A stretch of 64,000 nt of DNA from Streptomyces chattanoogensis (GTDB taxonomy: Bacteria; Actinomycetota; Actinomycetes; Streptomycetales; Streptomycetaceae), in assembly GCF_001294335.1 (NCBI RefSeq), contig NZ_LGKG01000139.1:1-64000 (forward strand), given 5' to 3'. A model generated the notes under the pieces. The model ran no database searches. It had not been told where the DNA came from and worked only from the letters and a program-made list of their open reading frames with translations. A program made the position numbers and the translations under genes. This document shows positions 51,311 to 59,738 of the stretch, piece after piece; positions within the stretch are counted from its first letter, which is position 1, and the number at the start of each line of letters is the position of its first letter.

Positions 51311-52107
51311 TACAGCTCCGTCACGATCACATCGATGGCCCACGCCTTCCCACCCTTGGCCGGGGCCTCGGCCTCCACCACGTAACCGAGCCCGCGCAGC
51401 GCCTCCACCAGCTCCGCCGGGCCCTCCGGCCGCAGCCCCGCCGTCAGCAGGTCGCGGACCAGCCGCCCCTTGGTCGCCTTGTTGAAGTGGCTGACCACCG
51501 ACCGCTTCTCCACCCCGCCCACGATCTTCGACTGCAGCACCCGCACCGTGGCGGTGCGCCCCGCCACCTCGCCCTTGGGCTTCCACGCCGTCGCATACGC
51601 CGCCGACCGCAGATCCAGCACCAGCCCCGCCCCGGCGGCCTCCGGCAGCACCTCGGCCATCGGCGCCCGCCAGTACGCGCCCAGCGCCCCCAGCGCGGGC
51701 AGCTTCACGCCCATCGAGCAGCGGTAGGACGGAATCCGGTCGCCGATCCGTACGGCGCCCCACAGCCCCGAGAACACCAGCAGCGACTCCTCGGCCAGCC
51801 GCCGCGCCCGCGCGTCCAGGGAGGCCAGCCCCAGGGCGTCGTACAGCACTCCGGTGTAGATCTCGCCGGCCGGCCGGGTCCCCGCGCTGCGCAGCCCGGC
51901 GTTCTTGCCGATCTCGCCCCGCAGCCCCTGGCTGAGCCCGAGCACCTCCTGGGCCTTGACCGTGTCCCCCGCGCACAGCTCGACGAGCTCCTCCAGCACC
52001 GCCTCGCGCGCCGGGTTCAGCCCTGGCAGCGACAGTGATCCCACGTCCAACGTCGGACCCCCATCTCCCGTGGCCTTCCCCTCGGACGGCGGCAACAGCA
52101 CGAGCAC
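51310..52107 (-). CDS. yaaA: Peroxide stress protein YaaA family
   Basis: A 265-residue protein. GTG at 52107 has AAGGAG six bases upstream. Family motifs are LVLLPPSEGKA at the start, YTGVLYDALGL, LLVFSGLWGAVRIGDRIPSYRCSMGVKL, LDLRSAAYATAW and VVSHFNKATKGRLVRDLL. In E. coli YaaA lowers intracellular free iron during H2O2 stress, and members have a DNA-binding fold. No oxidative-stress operator was recognised upstream. Confidence 0.9.
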   Translation of the reverse strand: MLVLLPPSEGKATGDGGPTLDVGSLSLPGLNPAREAVLEELVELCAGDTVKAQEVLGLSQGLRGEIGKNAGLRSAGTRPAGEIYTGVLYDALGLASLDARARRLAEESLLVFSGLWGAVRIGDRIPSYRCSMGVKLPALGALGAYWRAPMAEVLPEAAGAGLVLDLRSAAYATAWKPKGEVAGRTATVRVLQSKIVGGVEKRSVVSHFNKATKGRLVRDLLTAGLRPEGPAELVEALRGLGYVVEAEAPAKGGKAWAIDVIVTEL

Positions 52108-52388
52108 GGTGATCTCCTTCACGGCGGTACGGGTGGGGGTGCGGCCCCAAGAAAGCGTATGGCCTGCGCCGCGGCACGCCGTCACAGGGGAATTCCGCCC
52201 CGGCGCGGGCGCCGGGGCGGTCACCTCGCTGCGGCGGCGCCGGACCCGCAGGGGCGGGCGGCCGGCACCGCACCACGGGCGCCCGATGCCCCGGCCGCGG
52301 GGGAGCGCACCGGGCCGCCGGCGCCCGGTGCGCCGGGCTGGACGATCACACCGAGCCGCAACCGCCGGTCCGCCATACGCTCGGTTTC

Positions 52389-53873
52389 ATGCCCCGTCGC
52401 CATATGCATGTGACCGACGCTGCCGAGGCCCCGCTGCGTGCCGCGCTGCACGACCTGCGCGGACAACTGGAGATCCCGGACCACTTCCCGCCCACGGCCC
52501 AGGCCGAGGCGGAGAGCGCCGCCCGTGCCCCGCGTATCCCGGCCGGCGACGGGGCGGTGGTGACCGAGCACACCCTCGAGGACGCCACCAACCTCCCCCT
52601 CTTCACCATCGACCCGCCCGGTGCCCTCGACCTCGACCAGGCGATGTTCCTGTCCCGGCGGCACGGCGGCGGCTTCCGCATCCACTACGCCATCGCCGAT
52701 GTGGCCTCCTTCGTCACCCCCGGCGGCGCCCTCGACGCCGAGGCGCACCACCGCGTGGCCACCCTCTACTTCCCCGACGAACGCATCCCGCTGCACCCGC
52801 ACACCCTCAGCGAGGGCGCCGCCAGCCTGCTCCCCGACCAGGACCGCCCGGCCGTCCTGTGGCAGCTCGACCTCGACGCGCACGGCGCCCTGACCAACGC
52901 CTCCGTCCGCCGCGCCCTGGTCCGCTCCCGTGCCCGGCTCGACTACGCGGGCGTCCAGCGGGTCATCGACGACGGAACCGCCGAGGAGCCGCTCGCCCTG
53001 CTCCGCGAGATCGGCCTGCTCCGGGAGGAACAGGAGGTCGCCCGGGGCGCGATCTCCCTCCACGTCCCCGAGCAGCAGATCATCGAGCACGACGGCCGCT
53101 ACACCCTGGCCTACCGCGCCCCGCTCCCGGCCGACGGCTGGAACGCCCAGATCTCCCTGCTCACCGGCATGGCCGCGGCCGAGCTGATGCTCGCCTCCGG
53201 CACCGGCATCCTCCGTACGCTGCCGATCGCCCGCGACGGCTCCGTGGCCCGCCTGAGGCTGACCGCCCGCGCGCTCGGCGTCGACTGGCCGCACCACACC
53301 TCGTACGCCGCCCTGATCCGCACCCTCGACCCGCGCCGCGAGGCCCATGCGGCCTTCCTCCAGGAGTGCACCACCCTGCTGCGCGGCGCGGGCTACACCG
53401 CCTTCGACGGCACCCCGCCGGACGCCTCCGCCGCACAGCACGCCGCCGTCGCCGCCCCGTACGCGCACGCCACCGCGCCGCTGCGGCGGCTGGTCGACCG
53501 CTACACCTCCGAGCTGTGCCTGGCCGCCTCGGCAGGCGCCGCACCCGCCGACTGGGTCCGCGGCGCGCTGGCCGCACTGCCGGACGAGATGGAGACCGGC
53601 ACCCAGCGCGCCAACCAGGTGGAGCGGGCCTGCGTCGACCTGGTGGAGGCGGCGCTGCTGCGCGACCGGGTGGGCGAGGTCTTCGACGCCCTGGTGGTCG
53701 AGAGGGAGGAGGACGACCCCACCCAGGGCACCGTCCACCTCTACGACCCCGCCGTCGTCGGCCACATCGAGTCCGCCGCCGACGGCCCGGCCCTCCCCCT
53801 CGGCCACCGCATCCGCGTCCGCCTCACCGCCGCCGAACCGGGCAGCGCCCCGGTCCGCTTCACCCCTGCCTGA
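52389..53873 (+). CDS. RNB-domain ribonuclease (RNase II/R type)
   Basis: A 494-residue 3'-5' exoribonuclease. The RNB domain starts LPLFTIDPPGALDLDQAM, with the Asp cluster that binds magnesium. FRIHYAIADVASFVTPGGALDAEAHHRVATLYFPDERIPLHP and YAHATAPLRRLVDRYTSELCLA follow. The chain is shorter than RNase II/R and lacks full cold-shock and S1 domains. The C-terminal 70 residues (FDALVVEREEDDPTQGTVHLYDPAVVGHIE) form a small OB-like end. It degrades RNA, with substrate range unknown. It overlaps the convergent membrane gene by 14 bp. Confidence 0.9.
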   Translation: MPRRHMHVTDAAEAPLRAALHDLRGQLEIPDHFPPTAQAEAESAARAPRIPAGDGAVVTEHTLEDATNLPLFTIDPPGALDLDQAMFLSRRHGGGFRIHYAIADVASFVTPGGALDAEAHHRVATLYFPDERIPLHPHTLSEGAASLLPDQDRPAVLWQLDLDAHGALTNASVRRALVRSRARLDYAGVQRVIDDGTAEEPLALLREIGLLREEQEVARGAISLHVPEQQIIEHDGRYTLAYRAPLPADGWNAQISLLTGMAAAELMLASGTGILRTLPIARDGSVARLRLTARALGVDWPHHTSYAALIRTLDPRREAHAAFLQECTTLLRGAGYTAFDGTPPDASAAQHAAVAAPYAHATAPLRRLVDRYTSELCLAASAGAAPADWVRGALAALPDEMETGTQRANQVERACVDLVEAALLRDRVGEVFDALVVEREEDDPTQGTVHLYDPAVVGHIESAADGPALPLGHRIRVRLTAAEPGSAPVRFTPA

Positions 53874-54468
53874 CCGCCGCGGATTCCCCGGCCGCCGCCC
53901 GTACGGCCGCCACCGCGCCCCGCGCGTCGTCGGCATGGAACCGCACCGTACGCACCACCTCCCGCCGCCCCAACAGCCGTACGGCAACGACCGGTTCGGC
54001 CAGCACGACGGTCACGGACGTCTGCCCGCCCACCGCCATGACGAGGGTCTCTTCCTCCCGCTTCTCGGAGAACCGGAGGTCGTGCCGTACGGAGGCGATC
54101 CGCTCCAGCGGTATGCGTATCTCCATCCGGGCTCCGTCCCGCAACAGCAGGCTCTCCGCCCCGAGCACATGCGGCCGGGTGACCGCCGCCGCCTGGAACC
54201 CCAGCATCATCAGCACCGTGTACACGTCGAGGACCAGCGTCACCGCATGCGGCACCGGATGATCCGCGAGCAGCACGCCCACCGCGACGGTCTCCACCAG
54301 GCACACGAACGTCAGCCCGTAGATGTTCGCCGCCTGTCCCGCCGCGTACGCCAGGGGACGCTCGTCCGCCGCCACCCCGATCCGCCGCCGCGCCACCCAC
54401 CACACCAGGCCGGCCAGCCACCGGGCCTCATGGGCGGCCAGCCGGCGCAGCGCACCGACCCGGCTCAC
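53860..54468 (-). CDS. Membrane protein with PH-like C-terminal region
   Basis: A 202-residue protein from GTG 54468, overlapping the MerR stop (GTGA). Two hydrophobic helices (IYGLTFVCLVETVAVGVLLAD and AVTLVLDVYTVLMMLGFQAAAV) are followed by a soluble beta-rich part (LLLRDGARMEIRIPLERIASVRHDLRF, then TSVTVVLAEPVVAVRLLGRREVVRTVRFHADDARGAVAAVRAA). This resembles bacterial PH-domain membrane proteins in outline. It is co-transcribed with the MerR regulator and may be controlled by it. Confidence 0.8.
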   Translation of the reverse strand: MSRVGALRRLAAHEARWLAGLVWWVARRRIGVAADERPLAYAAGQAANIYGLTFVCLVETVAVGVLLADHPVPHAVTLVLDVYTVLMMLGFQAAAVTRPHVLGAESLLLRDGARMEIRIPLERIASVRHDLRFSEKREEETLVMAVGGQTSVTVVLAEPVVAVRLLGRREVVRTVRFHADDARGAVAAVRAAAGESAAVRQG

Positions 54469-55277
54469 CGGACACGCTCCGCAACCAGCCGGATCGCCCG
54501 GCGCACGGCCTCGGCCTGCGCGGGCGCGAACTGCGCGTAGTACGCCGCCAGAAATCCGCCGTCCGCCTCCGCACCCCCTCCGGCCGCCCGCGCCCAGTTC
54601 TCCGCGCCCGCCCCGGCAACCGCCGCGTCCGGAATACAGCCGGCGAGCGCCTGTGCTGCCTGTGCCACCCTGGGGTCGTCCGGTGCGGCCTCGGCGAGCG
54701 CGTCGAGCAGCCCGTACACCTCGTACGTCCGCTCCATCGCCCCCGGCGCCGAGGCCGCCTCCCCGAGCAGCTCCACCATCCGCTTGCCCGCCTCTTCTCC
54801 CCCCGTGGACTCGAGCAGCGCCAGAACCTCCCGCTCCGTCGCCGCCATCGCGGGTTCCGGACCGGGACGCGCCGCCGAGGCGCGGGCCATCTCCCCGAAG
54901 AGCGCGGCCAGTTCATCGGATACGGGCCCCTCCGCGGGCAGCCCGCCGTGCTCCTCCGCCTGCCGCCGCAGCGCGGTCAGCCGGGCCCGTCGCGCCCGGA
55001 TCTCCTCCTCCTGGCGGGCCAGGTCCGCGTCCAGCTCGGCCAGTACCTCGTGCAGCTCGCGCCCGGAGTCGTCGGCGAGCACGTCCCGCACCTCCTCCAG
55101 CCCGAGCCCCAGCTCCGTCAGCCGCCGCACGCGCGCCAGCGCGACCGCGTCCCGCAGCCCGTACTCCCGGTAGCCGTTGGCCCGGCGCTCGGGCTCGGGC
55201 AGCAGCCCGAGATGGTGGTAGTGGCGCACGGCGCGGGTGCTCACGCCGACCAGACCTGCGAGTTCTCCGATCCTCAT
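54465..55277 (-). CDS. MerR-family transcriptional regulator
   Basis: A 270-residue regulator. Residues 1-70 are the MerR winged helix (MRIGELAGLVGVSTRAVRHYHHLGLLPEPERRANGYREYGLRDAVALARVRRLTELGLGLEEVRDVL). A coiled dimerisation helix (LDADLARQEEEIRARRARLTALRR) and a helical effector domain of about 150 residues follow. The effector region has no metal-binding cysteines, so a small-molecule signal is likelier. A dyad with typical MerR promoter geometry lies just upstream (55294-55308), suggesting autoregulation. The downstream membrane gene overlaps its stop. Confidence 0.92.
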   Translation of the reverse strand: MRIGELAGLVGVSTRAVRHYHHLGLLPEPERRANGYREYGLRDAVALARVRRLTELGLGLEEVRDVLADDSGRELHEVLAELDADLARQEEEIRARRARLTALRRQAEEHGGLPAEGPVSDELAALFGEMARASAARPGPEPAMAATEREVLALLESTGGEEAGKRMVELLGEAASAPGAMERTYEVYGLLDALAEAAPDDPRVAQAAQALAGCIPDAAVAGAGAENWARAAGGGAEADGGFLAAYYAQFAPAQAEAVRRAIRLVAERVR

Positions 55278-55293
55278 GCGGCCAGTAGAAACG

Positions 55294-55308
55294 TTGCCGC
55301 TGCGACAA
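55294..55308 (-). promoter_or_regulatory. MerR-type promoter with perfect dyad
   Basis: On the minus strand TTGTCGCAGCGGCAA is a perfect dyad. It begins directly after TTGACC (-35), and a TCTACT (-10) lies 19 bp past it, the stretched spacer typical of MerR-activated promoters. Confidence 0.7.
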
Positions 55309-55348
55309 GGTCAAGCCGCCGCCGCGCGCCAGGTAGCATGGTCGGCAC

Positions 55349-55770
55349 GGCGGACGAGCCGGCCGGGCGGCCGCGTGGAGACCTTCCGGTCTCCCCGAGG
55401 AACGTCCGGGCTCCACAGGGCAGGGTGGTGGGTAACGCCCACCCGGGGTGACCCGCGGGACAGTGCCACAGAAAACAGACCGCCGGGGCCGCAAGGCCTC
55501 GGTAAGGGTGAAACGGTGGTGTAAGAGACCACCAGCCTCCGAGGTGACTCGGAGGGCTAGGTAAACCCCACCCGGAGCAAGGTCAAGAGGAGCTGCCATT
55601 CCGACTGGGATGATGGCTCTGCGCGGACGACCGAGGGCTGCCCGCCCGAGTCCGCGGGTAGACCGCACGAGGCTGTCGGCAACGGCAGCCCTAGATGGAT
55701 GGCCGCCTCCCCTCGGCCCGCAAGGACCGGGGGAGACAGAACCCGGCGTACAGGCCGACTCGTCCGCCGC
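55349..55770 (+). ncRNA. rnpB: RNase P RNA (bacterial type A)
   Basis: The ribozyme subunit that matures tRNA 5' ends. The 5' end GCGGACGAGCC pairs with the 3' end CGACTCGTCCGCCGC (helix P1). Conserved blocks are present in order: GAGGAACGTCCGGGCTCCAC, GGACAGTGCCACAGAAAACAG, GGTAAGGGTGAAACGGTGG, GTAAGAGACCACCAG and AAACCCCACCCGGAGCAAGG. AGACCGCACGAGG and the 3' CAGAACCCGGCGTACAGGCC follow. The order and spacing match Streptomyces RNase P RNA. Ends are estimated from P1 pairing. Confidence 0.97.
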
Positions 55771-55912
55771 CTGCGCCCCTCACCTGCGAGGGCGGGGGCG
55801 GAATACGCAGACCGGGCCGAATCGGACCGCACGGCCGAAGGCCTCGCCACCAAGCCGCCTACGAACTCACCGTCCGGCCCGTCCCGTAGGCGGCGGGCCT
55901 GGCTCACGGCCC

Positions 55913-56410
55913 CTAGTCGCCCCCACCCCCACCGCAGGAAGAGCCGCAAGAGGAGCCACAGGAAGAGGTGGAACAGCCGCCGCCCGGATGGCCGGGGCGC
56001 CGTCTGCAGTTCGCCCCCACCGGAACCGGTGCGTCGGTCGGCACCGTCCACAGTTCCTTGTCCGCGCTGAGCCCCGCCTCTTCGATCAGGGCCACGGTCC
56101 GCAGGTGCTCGTCCGGAGTGTGATCGGTGTGGTCCGGCCCGTCGGGGTAGTGGTGGATGAAGTGTCCGAGCCGGGCGCACAGCGTGGCGTACAGCGCCGT
56201 GTGCAGGATGAGGGCGTGCCACCCCTCGTCGACGATGCGCGAAGGCCGGACGGTCGCCGCCGGGAACTTCGCGGCGGCCACGAGGAATTTCAGGGCTTCT
56301 GCCACGACGCGCCTGGCCGTGGGCTCGTCCATGCCGGGGTTGTTGTCCATGACGGTTGCGACGACACCCCTGAACGCGTCAGGAGCGAGCAAACCGCGTA
56401 CATCGTGCAT
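55913..56410 (-). CDS. Hypothetical protein with Cys/Gly-rich tail (glycine-rich domain protein-like)
   Basis: A 165-residue protein. The core DEPTARRVVAEALKFLVAAAKFP, then RIVDEGWHALILHTALYATLCARLGHFIHHYPDGPDH, resembles the GRDP-type helical domain that contains a WH-LH-Y pattern. The end is CSTSSCGSSCGSSCGGGGGD with four evenly spaced cysteines. Such Cys/Ser/Gly tails might bind metal or be modified after translation. No export signal is present. The region 55771-55912 between rnpB and this gene holds nothing I can identify. Confidence 0.75.
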   Translation of the reverse strand: MHDVRGLLAPDAFRGVVATVMDNNPGMDEPTARRVVAEALKFLVAAAKFPAATVRPSRIVDEGWHALILHTALYATLCARLGHFIHHYPDGPDHTDHTPDEHLRTVALIEEAGLSADKELWTVPTDAPVPVGANCRRRPGHPGGGCSTSSCGSSCGSSCGGGGGD

Positions 56411-56506
56411 GTGCGTGCTTCCTTCCTGGTGTGCTTCCTCGGGCGCCCGCCCCGGCCGTTCGACCTGCCAGGAACGATCCGGCCCGGCGGGAGTCTCTTC
56501 GTTCGG

Positions 56507-57079
56507 TCACCCCACCCGTCGACCACCGTGCTCCGGGCTGTCCGCCGCGATGTCCGCCGCGCTGTCCGCGGAACCGGGCACGGGTGACTCCAGATGCTGT
56601 GTGAGGCGCTGGAGCGTGGTGCCGATGTTGGCGTTGTTGATGCCGATGCGGTCGGAGACGCCGGTGATCAGGACGGCGAAGGGGATGAACCACAGCGGCA
56701 CCCGCAGCCAGTTGGTCTCGGTGACGGTGCAGCCCTCGGTCGTGGGGGCGATGTCGTACTGCCAGCGGGAGATGGGGACTCCGAGCGCCGCCGTCACCTC
56801 GTAGGCGAAGCGCCGGCCCGGTTCGGCATCCGTGATACGGCAGGTGGTGACCCAGCGGCGCAGGCCGTTGCGGTTGTGGCCGCGGAAGCGGGCGCCGACC
56901 GCCGCCGCCGTGGCGCCGCCCAGCCAGCGGGCACGGTGGGCCTCTTCGGCGAGACGGATCATGACGGGCGGGTCGCTGACCACGCGGTAGGCATCGGCCG
57001 GGGTTGCCCTGATGGTCACCGTGCCGGTGGCCGCGGGTTCCGGGAATCGCGGTATGCGCCTCAGACGCGGTACGGGCAT
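56507..57079 (-). CDS. SRPBCC (START-like) family protein
   Basis: A 190-residue protein with the polyketide-cyclase/dehydrase lipid-binding fold. TVTIRATPADAYRVVSDPPVMIRLAEEAHRARWL is the typical first strand and helices. VGARFRGHNRNGLRRWVTTCRITDAEPGRRFAYEV and TEGCTVTETNWLRVPLWFIPFAVLITGVSDR follow. GAGGAGG lies about five bases before the ATG. A perfect dyad operator lies 14-40 bp upstream, and the TetR gene lies just before it. The bound ligand is unknown. Confidence 0.88.
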   Translation of the reverse strand: MPVPRLRRIPRFPEPAATGTVTIRATPADAYRVVSDPPVMIRLAEEAHRARWLGGATAAAVGARFRGHNRNGLRRWVTTCRITDAEPGRRFAYEVTAALGVPISRWQYDIAPTTEGCTVTETNWLRVPLWFIPFAVLITGVSDRIGINNANIGTTLQRLTQHLESPVPGSADSAADIAADSPEHGGRRVG

Positions 57080-57092
57080 CGGAGCCTCCTCG

Positions 57093-57119
57093 GCTGATGT
57101 AATCAGTGATTACATCAGC
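57093..57119. promoter_or_regulatory. TetR operator, perfect 13-bp dyad
   Basis: GCTGATGTAATCA and TGATTACATCAGC are perfect inverted arms around one G. The AT-rich core is unusual for this GC-rich DNA. It lies between the TetR stop and the SRPBCC start, so it should control the SRPBCC gene. Confidence 0.85.
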
Positions 57120-57133
57120 GGGTGAAGGGGCGG

Positions 57134-57751
57134 TCAAGGTCCCGTGCGGCCAGGGGAGTTGGCGATGCCGAGGCCGAAGGTGTCCAGGACCTCCTCGGCC
57201 AGCTGCTCCGCCCGGTCCGGCGGCAGATATCCGTCGACGATCATCTGCGACAGGCCGTAGACGATTGCCTGTCCCGCCAGGCCCACGATCGCGGGATCGC
57301 CGGGACGCAGCACACCGGCCTTCTGGTCGGTGAGGATGATGCCGGTGAGAACCCGCTCGATGTCGGAGAGGCGCCGGCGCAGTTCGGGGGGCTGACTGTC
57401 GCCGAACACCCTGGTCTTGATCAGCTCGAAACGGCGCGGGTAGCGGATCGCGAAACGGACGAAGCCCAGGCCGAAAGCGCGCATCACGGAACCCTCGGCG
57501 TCTGCGACCATGCCGAGCTGCCACTCTCCGAAATCCGCGAGGATGCGGTCGGCAACCGCTGTCAGCAGCGCCTGGCGGTCGGCGAAATGCCGGAACGGCG
57601 CTCCCGGTGACACCCCTGCCCGTCGCGCGACTTCCCGTACGGTCACATGCTCCATCCCGCGCTCGTCCAGGAGCTCGATGGCCGCCGCGGTGAGGGCGGC
57701 GGGGAGGCCGCCATGGTGATAGCCGGCGCGTTCGGTGGGCTTGCCCTTCAT
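57134..57751 (-). CDS. TetR/AcrR-family regulator
   Basis: A 205-residue regulator. The N-terminal YHHGGLPAALTAAAIELLDERGMEHVTVREVARRAGVSPGAPFRHFADRQALLTAVA is the helix-turn-helix with a Pro-Phe-Arg variant of the usual YRHF helix. The C-terminal ligand domain (FVRFAIRYPRRFELIKTRVFGD, then AGQAIVYGLSQMIVDGYLPPDRAEQLAEEVLDTFGLGI) is of the WHG type. It is read toward the SRPBCC gene, with its probable operator between them. Confidence 0.92.
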   Translation of the reverse strand: MKGKPTERAGYHHGGLPAALTAAAIELLDERGMEHVTVREVARRAGVSPGAPFRHFADRQALLTAVADRILADFGEWQLGMVADAEGSVMRAFGLGFVRFAIRYPRRFELIKTRVFGDSQPPELRRRLSDIERVLTGIILTDQKAGVLRPGDPAIVGLAGQAIVYGLSQMIVDGYLPPDRAEQLAEEVLDTFGLGIANSPGRTGP

Positions 57752-57974
57752 GCAGGCAGTGCTACCACACGCGGGAATGCGGGCGGCCGGTGCGCCTGAG
57801 CCGCAGCCGGTTTCCCTGAGGGGCCTCCAGCCATTCCCCGTAGGCCGATCGTTTCGGCGGGTGCGGCCTTGTGCAGAGCATCTCGGTTCATGGAAAAGCG
57901 CCGCTCAGACGATTGCTGAGGCGGGCGGTGGGAAATGAGCCGGCGGTTGTGTGTGAGCCGGCTGTATATGAACC

Positions 57975-58010
57975 GGCGGTGGGGAGCGTGTACGCGTCCT
58001 CCCCACCGCC
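57975..58010 (-). terminator. Hairpin after the small secreted protein gene
   Basis: GGCGGTGGGGAG and CTCCCCACCGCC form 12-bp perfect arms with a 12-base loop, beginning 12 bases past the stop at 58023. Confidence 0.8.
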
Positions 58011-58022
58011 TTGTTCTCGTCA

Positions 58023-58211
58023 TTACCTACTGGCTGTGAGGGCGGCGTCCGCGGCGTTTTGCGTGAGGCTTGCCGGCATGGTGGCGCCCCACGCCTGACC
58101 GACGACGGCGATAGCGGAGTCGGCGACGCCTCCGCCGGACGCTTGGGCCGGGGTGGCGATGACCCCGAGGAGTGCGGCGGTTCCCAGGACGACAGCGGCG
58201 ATGCGACGCAT
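58023..58211 (-). CDS. Small secreted protein
   Basis: A 62-residue protein. AAGGGG precedes the ATG by about six bases. Residues 1-24 (MRRIAAVVLGTAALLGVIATPAQA) are a classic signal peptide, leaving a mature peptide of 38 residues rich in Ala, Gly and Ser (SGGGVADSAIAVVGQAWGATMPASLTQNAADAALTASR). The size suggests chaplins, but the chaplin motif and cysteine pair are absent. A terminator follows. Function is unknown. Confidence 0.75.
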   Translation of the reverse strand: MRRIAAVVLGTAALLGVIATPAQASGGGVADSAIAVVGQAWGATMPASLTQNAADAALTASR

Positions 58212-58671
58212 GAACTACCCCTTGATGTAAGGCGGTTGGTATTTCATGCGATGACTTTCCCGGCCCTTGTGCCGACTACGCAAAGGGTCCTCCTTGTGGG
58301 TGGCGACGAAACGATTTACCGTCCACTCGCCGGAATGCGCTCGGGAAATTCCTGACGGGTGGGGGAAGCGGAGAACCGGTGCGGCGGGGAAAGGCCCCGC
58401 GTGACGCGCGCCACACTTTGGTCGCCGGTCGGCGCAGTATCCTTCCTGCCATGCTCCTGCTCGTTCGACGCCGCCACGTGGATCTCCTCCGCGTCACGAG
58501 CATGTCCTGTCGACGCTCCGGCTGACTCCGCTTCCCCCTGCCGGCCCTTTCCGCGCAGGCGGGTTTCTCTCTTCACCTCTGCCCGGCCTCGCGGCCCGCC
58601 CTACCCGGGTCTGCCGCGGCACGCTCGGTCATCACCGAGTACGGCCCGGCCCTCACCCCGCGGAAAACACC
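58212..58671. other. Gene-free upstream region of the 2OG oxygenase
   Basis: About 460 bp between divergent genes. Open frames on both strands lack ribosome sites and protein-like composition. No clear operator was seen. Confidence 0.45.
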
Positions 58672-59691
58672 ATGTCGCAGCAGCTTCCCGTGATTGACCT
58701 GTCAGCCGCCTCCCGTGGTCCCGAGGAGCGTGCCCACCTGCACGCGCAGCTCCACACCGCCGCCCGGGACGTCGGCTTCTTCCAGCTCACCGGCCACGGG
58801 GTCACCCCGGCCCAGACCGATGCGCTCCTCGGCGCCATGCGTCGCTTCTTCGCGCTTCCGGAGGCGGACCGCCTCGCCGTGAGCAATCTCGAGTCCCCGC
58901 ACTTCCGCGGCTACACCCGGATCGGTGACGAGCGCACCGGCGGCGGCCGTGACTGGCGCGACCAGCTCGACATAGGCGCCGAGCGCCCCGCCCGCACCCC
59001 CGGCCCGGGCGAGCCCGCCTACCTGTGGCTGGAGGGCCCCAACCAGTGGCCGGCCGCCCTGCCGGAGCTGCGTACCGCGGCCCTTGCCTGGGTGGACCGG
59101 CTCACCGAGGTGGGCAACCGGCTGCTGCACGAGCTGCTCGCCTCGATCGGCGCGCCCGCCGACTTCTACGACAACGTCTTCGCCACCGACCCGCACCTGC
59201 ACCTGAAGCTGGTCCGCTACCCCGGCAGCGCCGCCGACGGCACCGGGCAGGGCGTCGGCGCCCACAAGGACTACGGCTTTCTCACTCTGCTGTTGCAGGA
59301 CGAGGTCGGCGGGCTCCAAGTGCAGCGCACCGACGGGGAGTTCCACGACGTTCCGCCGCTGCCGGGGGCGTTCGTGGTCAACCTCGGGGAACTGCTTGAG
59401 GTGGCCACGAACGGCTACCTCAAGGCGACCAACCACCGTGTGGTCAGCCCGCCCGGGGCCGTGGAGCGGTACTCCGTGCCGTTCTTCTACAACCCGCGCC
59501 TGGATGCGCGTATCGCCCCGCTGCCGTTCCCGCACGCCCGGCACGCCCCCGGTGTCACCCAGGACCCGGCCAACCCTCTGTTCGCCGAATACGGGCTCAA
59601 TGAGCTGAAGGGCTGGCTGCGTGCCCATCCGCAGGTCGCCCGCCGCCATCACACGGCCCTTCTCACCCAGGAGCTGAGCGCGGCCGAGTAG
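58672..59691 (+). CDS. 2-oxoglutarate/Fe(II)-dependent oxygenase, isopenicillin N synthase family
   Basis: A 339-residue non-heme iron oxygenase. The N-terminal DIOX_N region begins LPVIDLSAASRGPEERAHLHAQLHTAARDVGFFQLTGHGVT. The iron facial triad is His-x-Asp in GVGAHKDYGFLTLLLQD plus the distal His in KATNHRVVSPPG. The 2-oxoglutarate-binding Arg-x-Ser is in ERYSVPFFYNP. The layout fits bacterial members annotated as isopenicillin N synthase family. The substrate is unknown, and no biosynthetic cluster is visible around it. Confidence 0.92.
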   Translation: MSQQLPVIDLSAASRGPEERAHLHAQLHTAARDVGFFQLTGHGVTPAQTDALLGAMRRFFALPEADRLAVSNLESPHFRGYTRIGDERTGGGRDWRDQLDIGAERPARTPGPGEPAYLWLEGPNQWPAALPELRTAALAWVDRLTEVGNRLLHELLASIGAPADFYDNVFATDPHLHLKLVRYPGSAADGTGQGVGAHKDYGFLTLLLQDEVGGLQVQRTDGEFHDVPPLPGAFVVNLGELLEVATNGYLKATNHRVVSPPGAVERYSVPFFYNPRLDARIAPLPFPHARHAPGVTQDPANPLFAEYGLNELKGWLRAHPQVARRHHTALLTQELSAAE

Positions 59692-59738
59692 ACCGGACGG
59701 GTCCGGGCTCGACGCTGACCCGAGGCCAGTGCGGGCGG

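Noticed and set aside
58359..58697. 112-codon plus-strand frame and opposite 86-codon frame upstream of the 2OG oxygenase
   Set aside because: Both have biased Ser/Arg/Pro composition, no ribosome sites and overlap the oxygenase start or each other.
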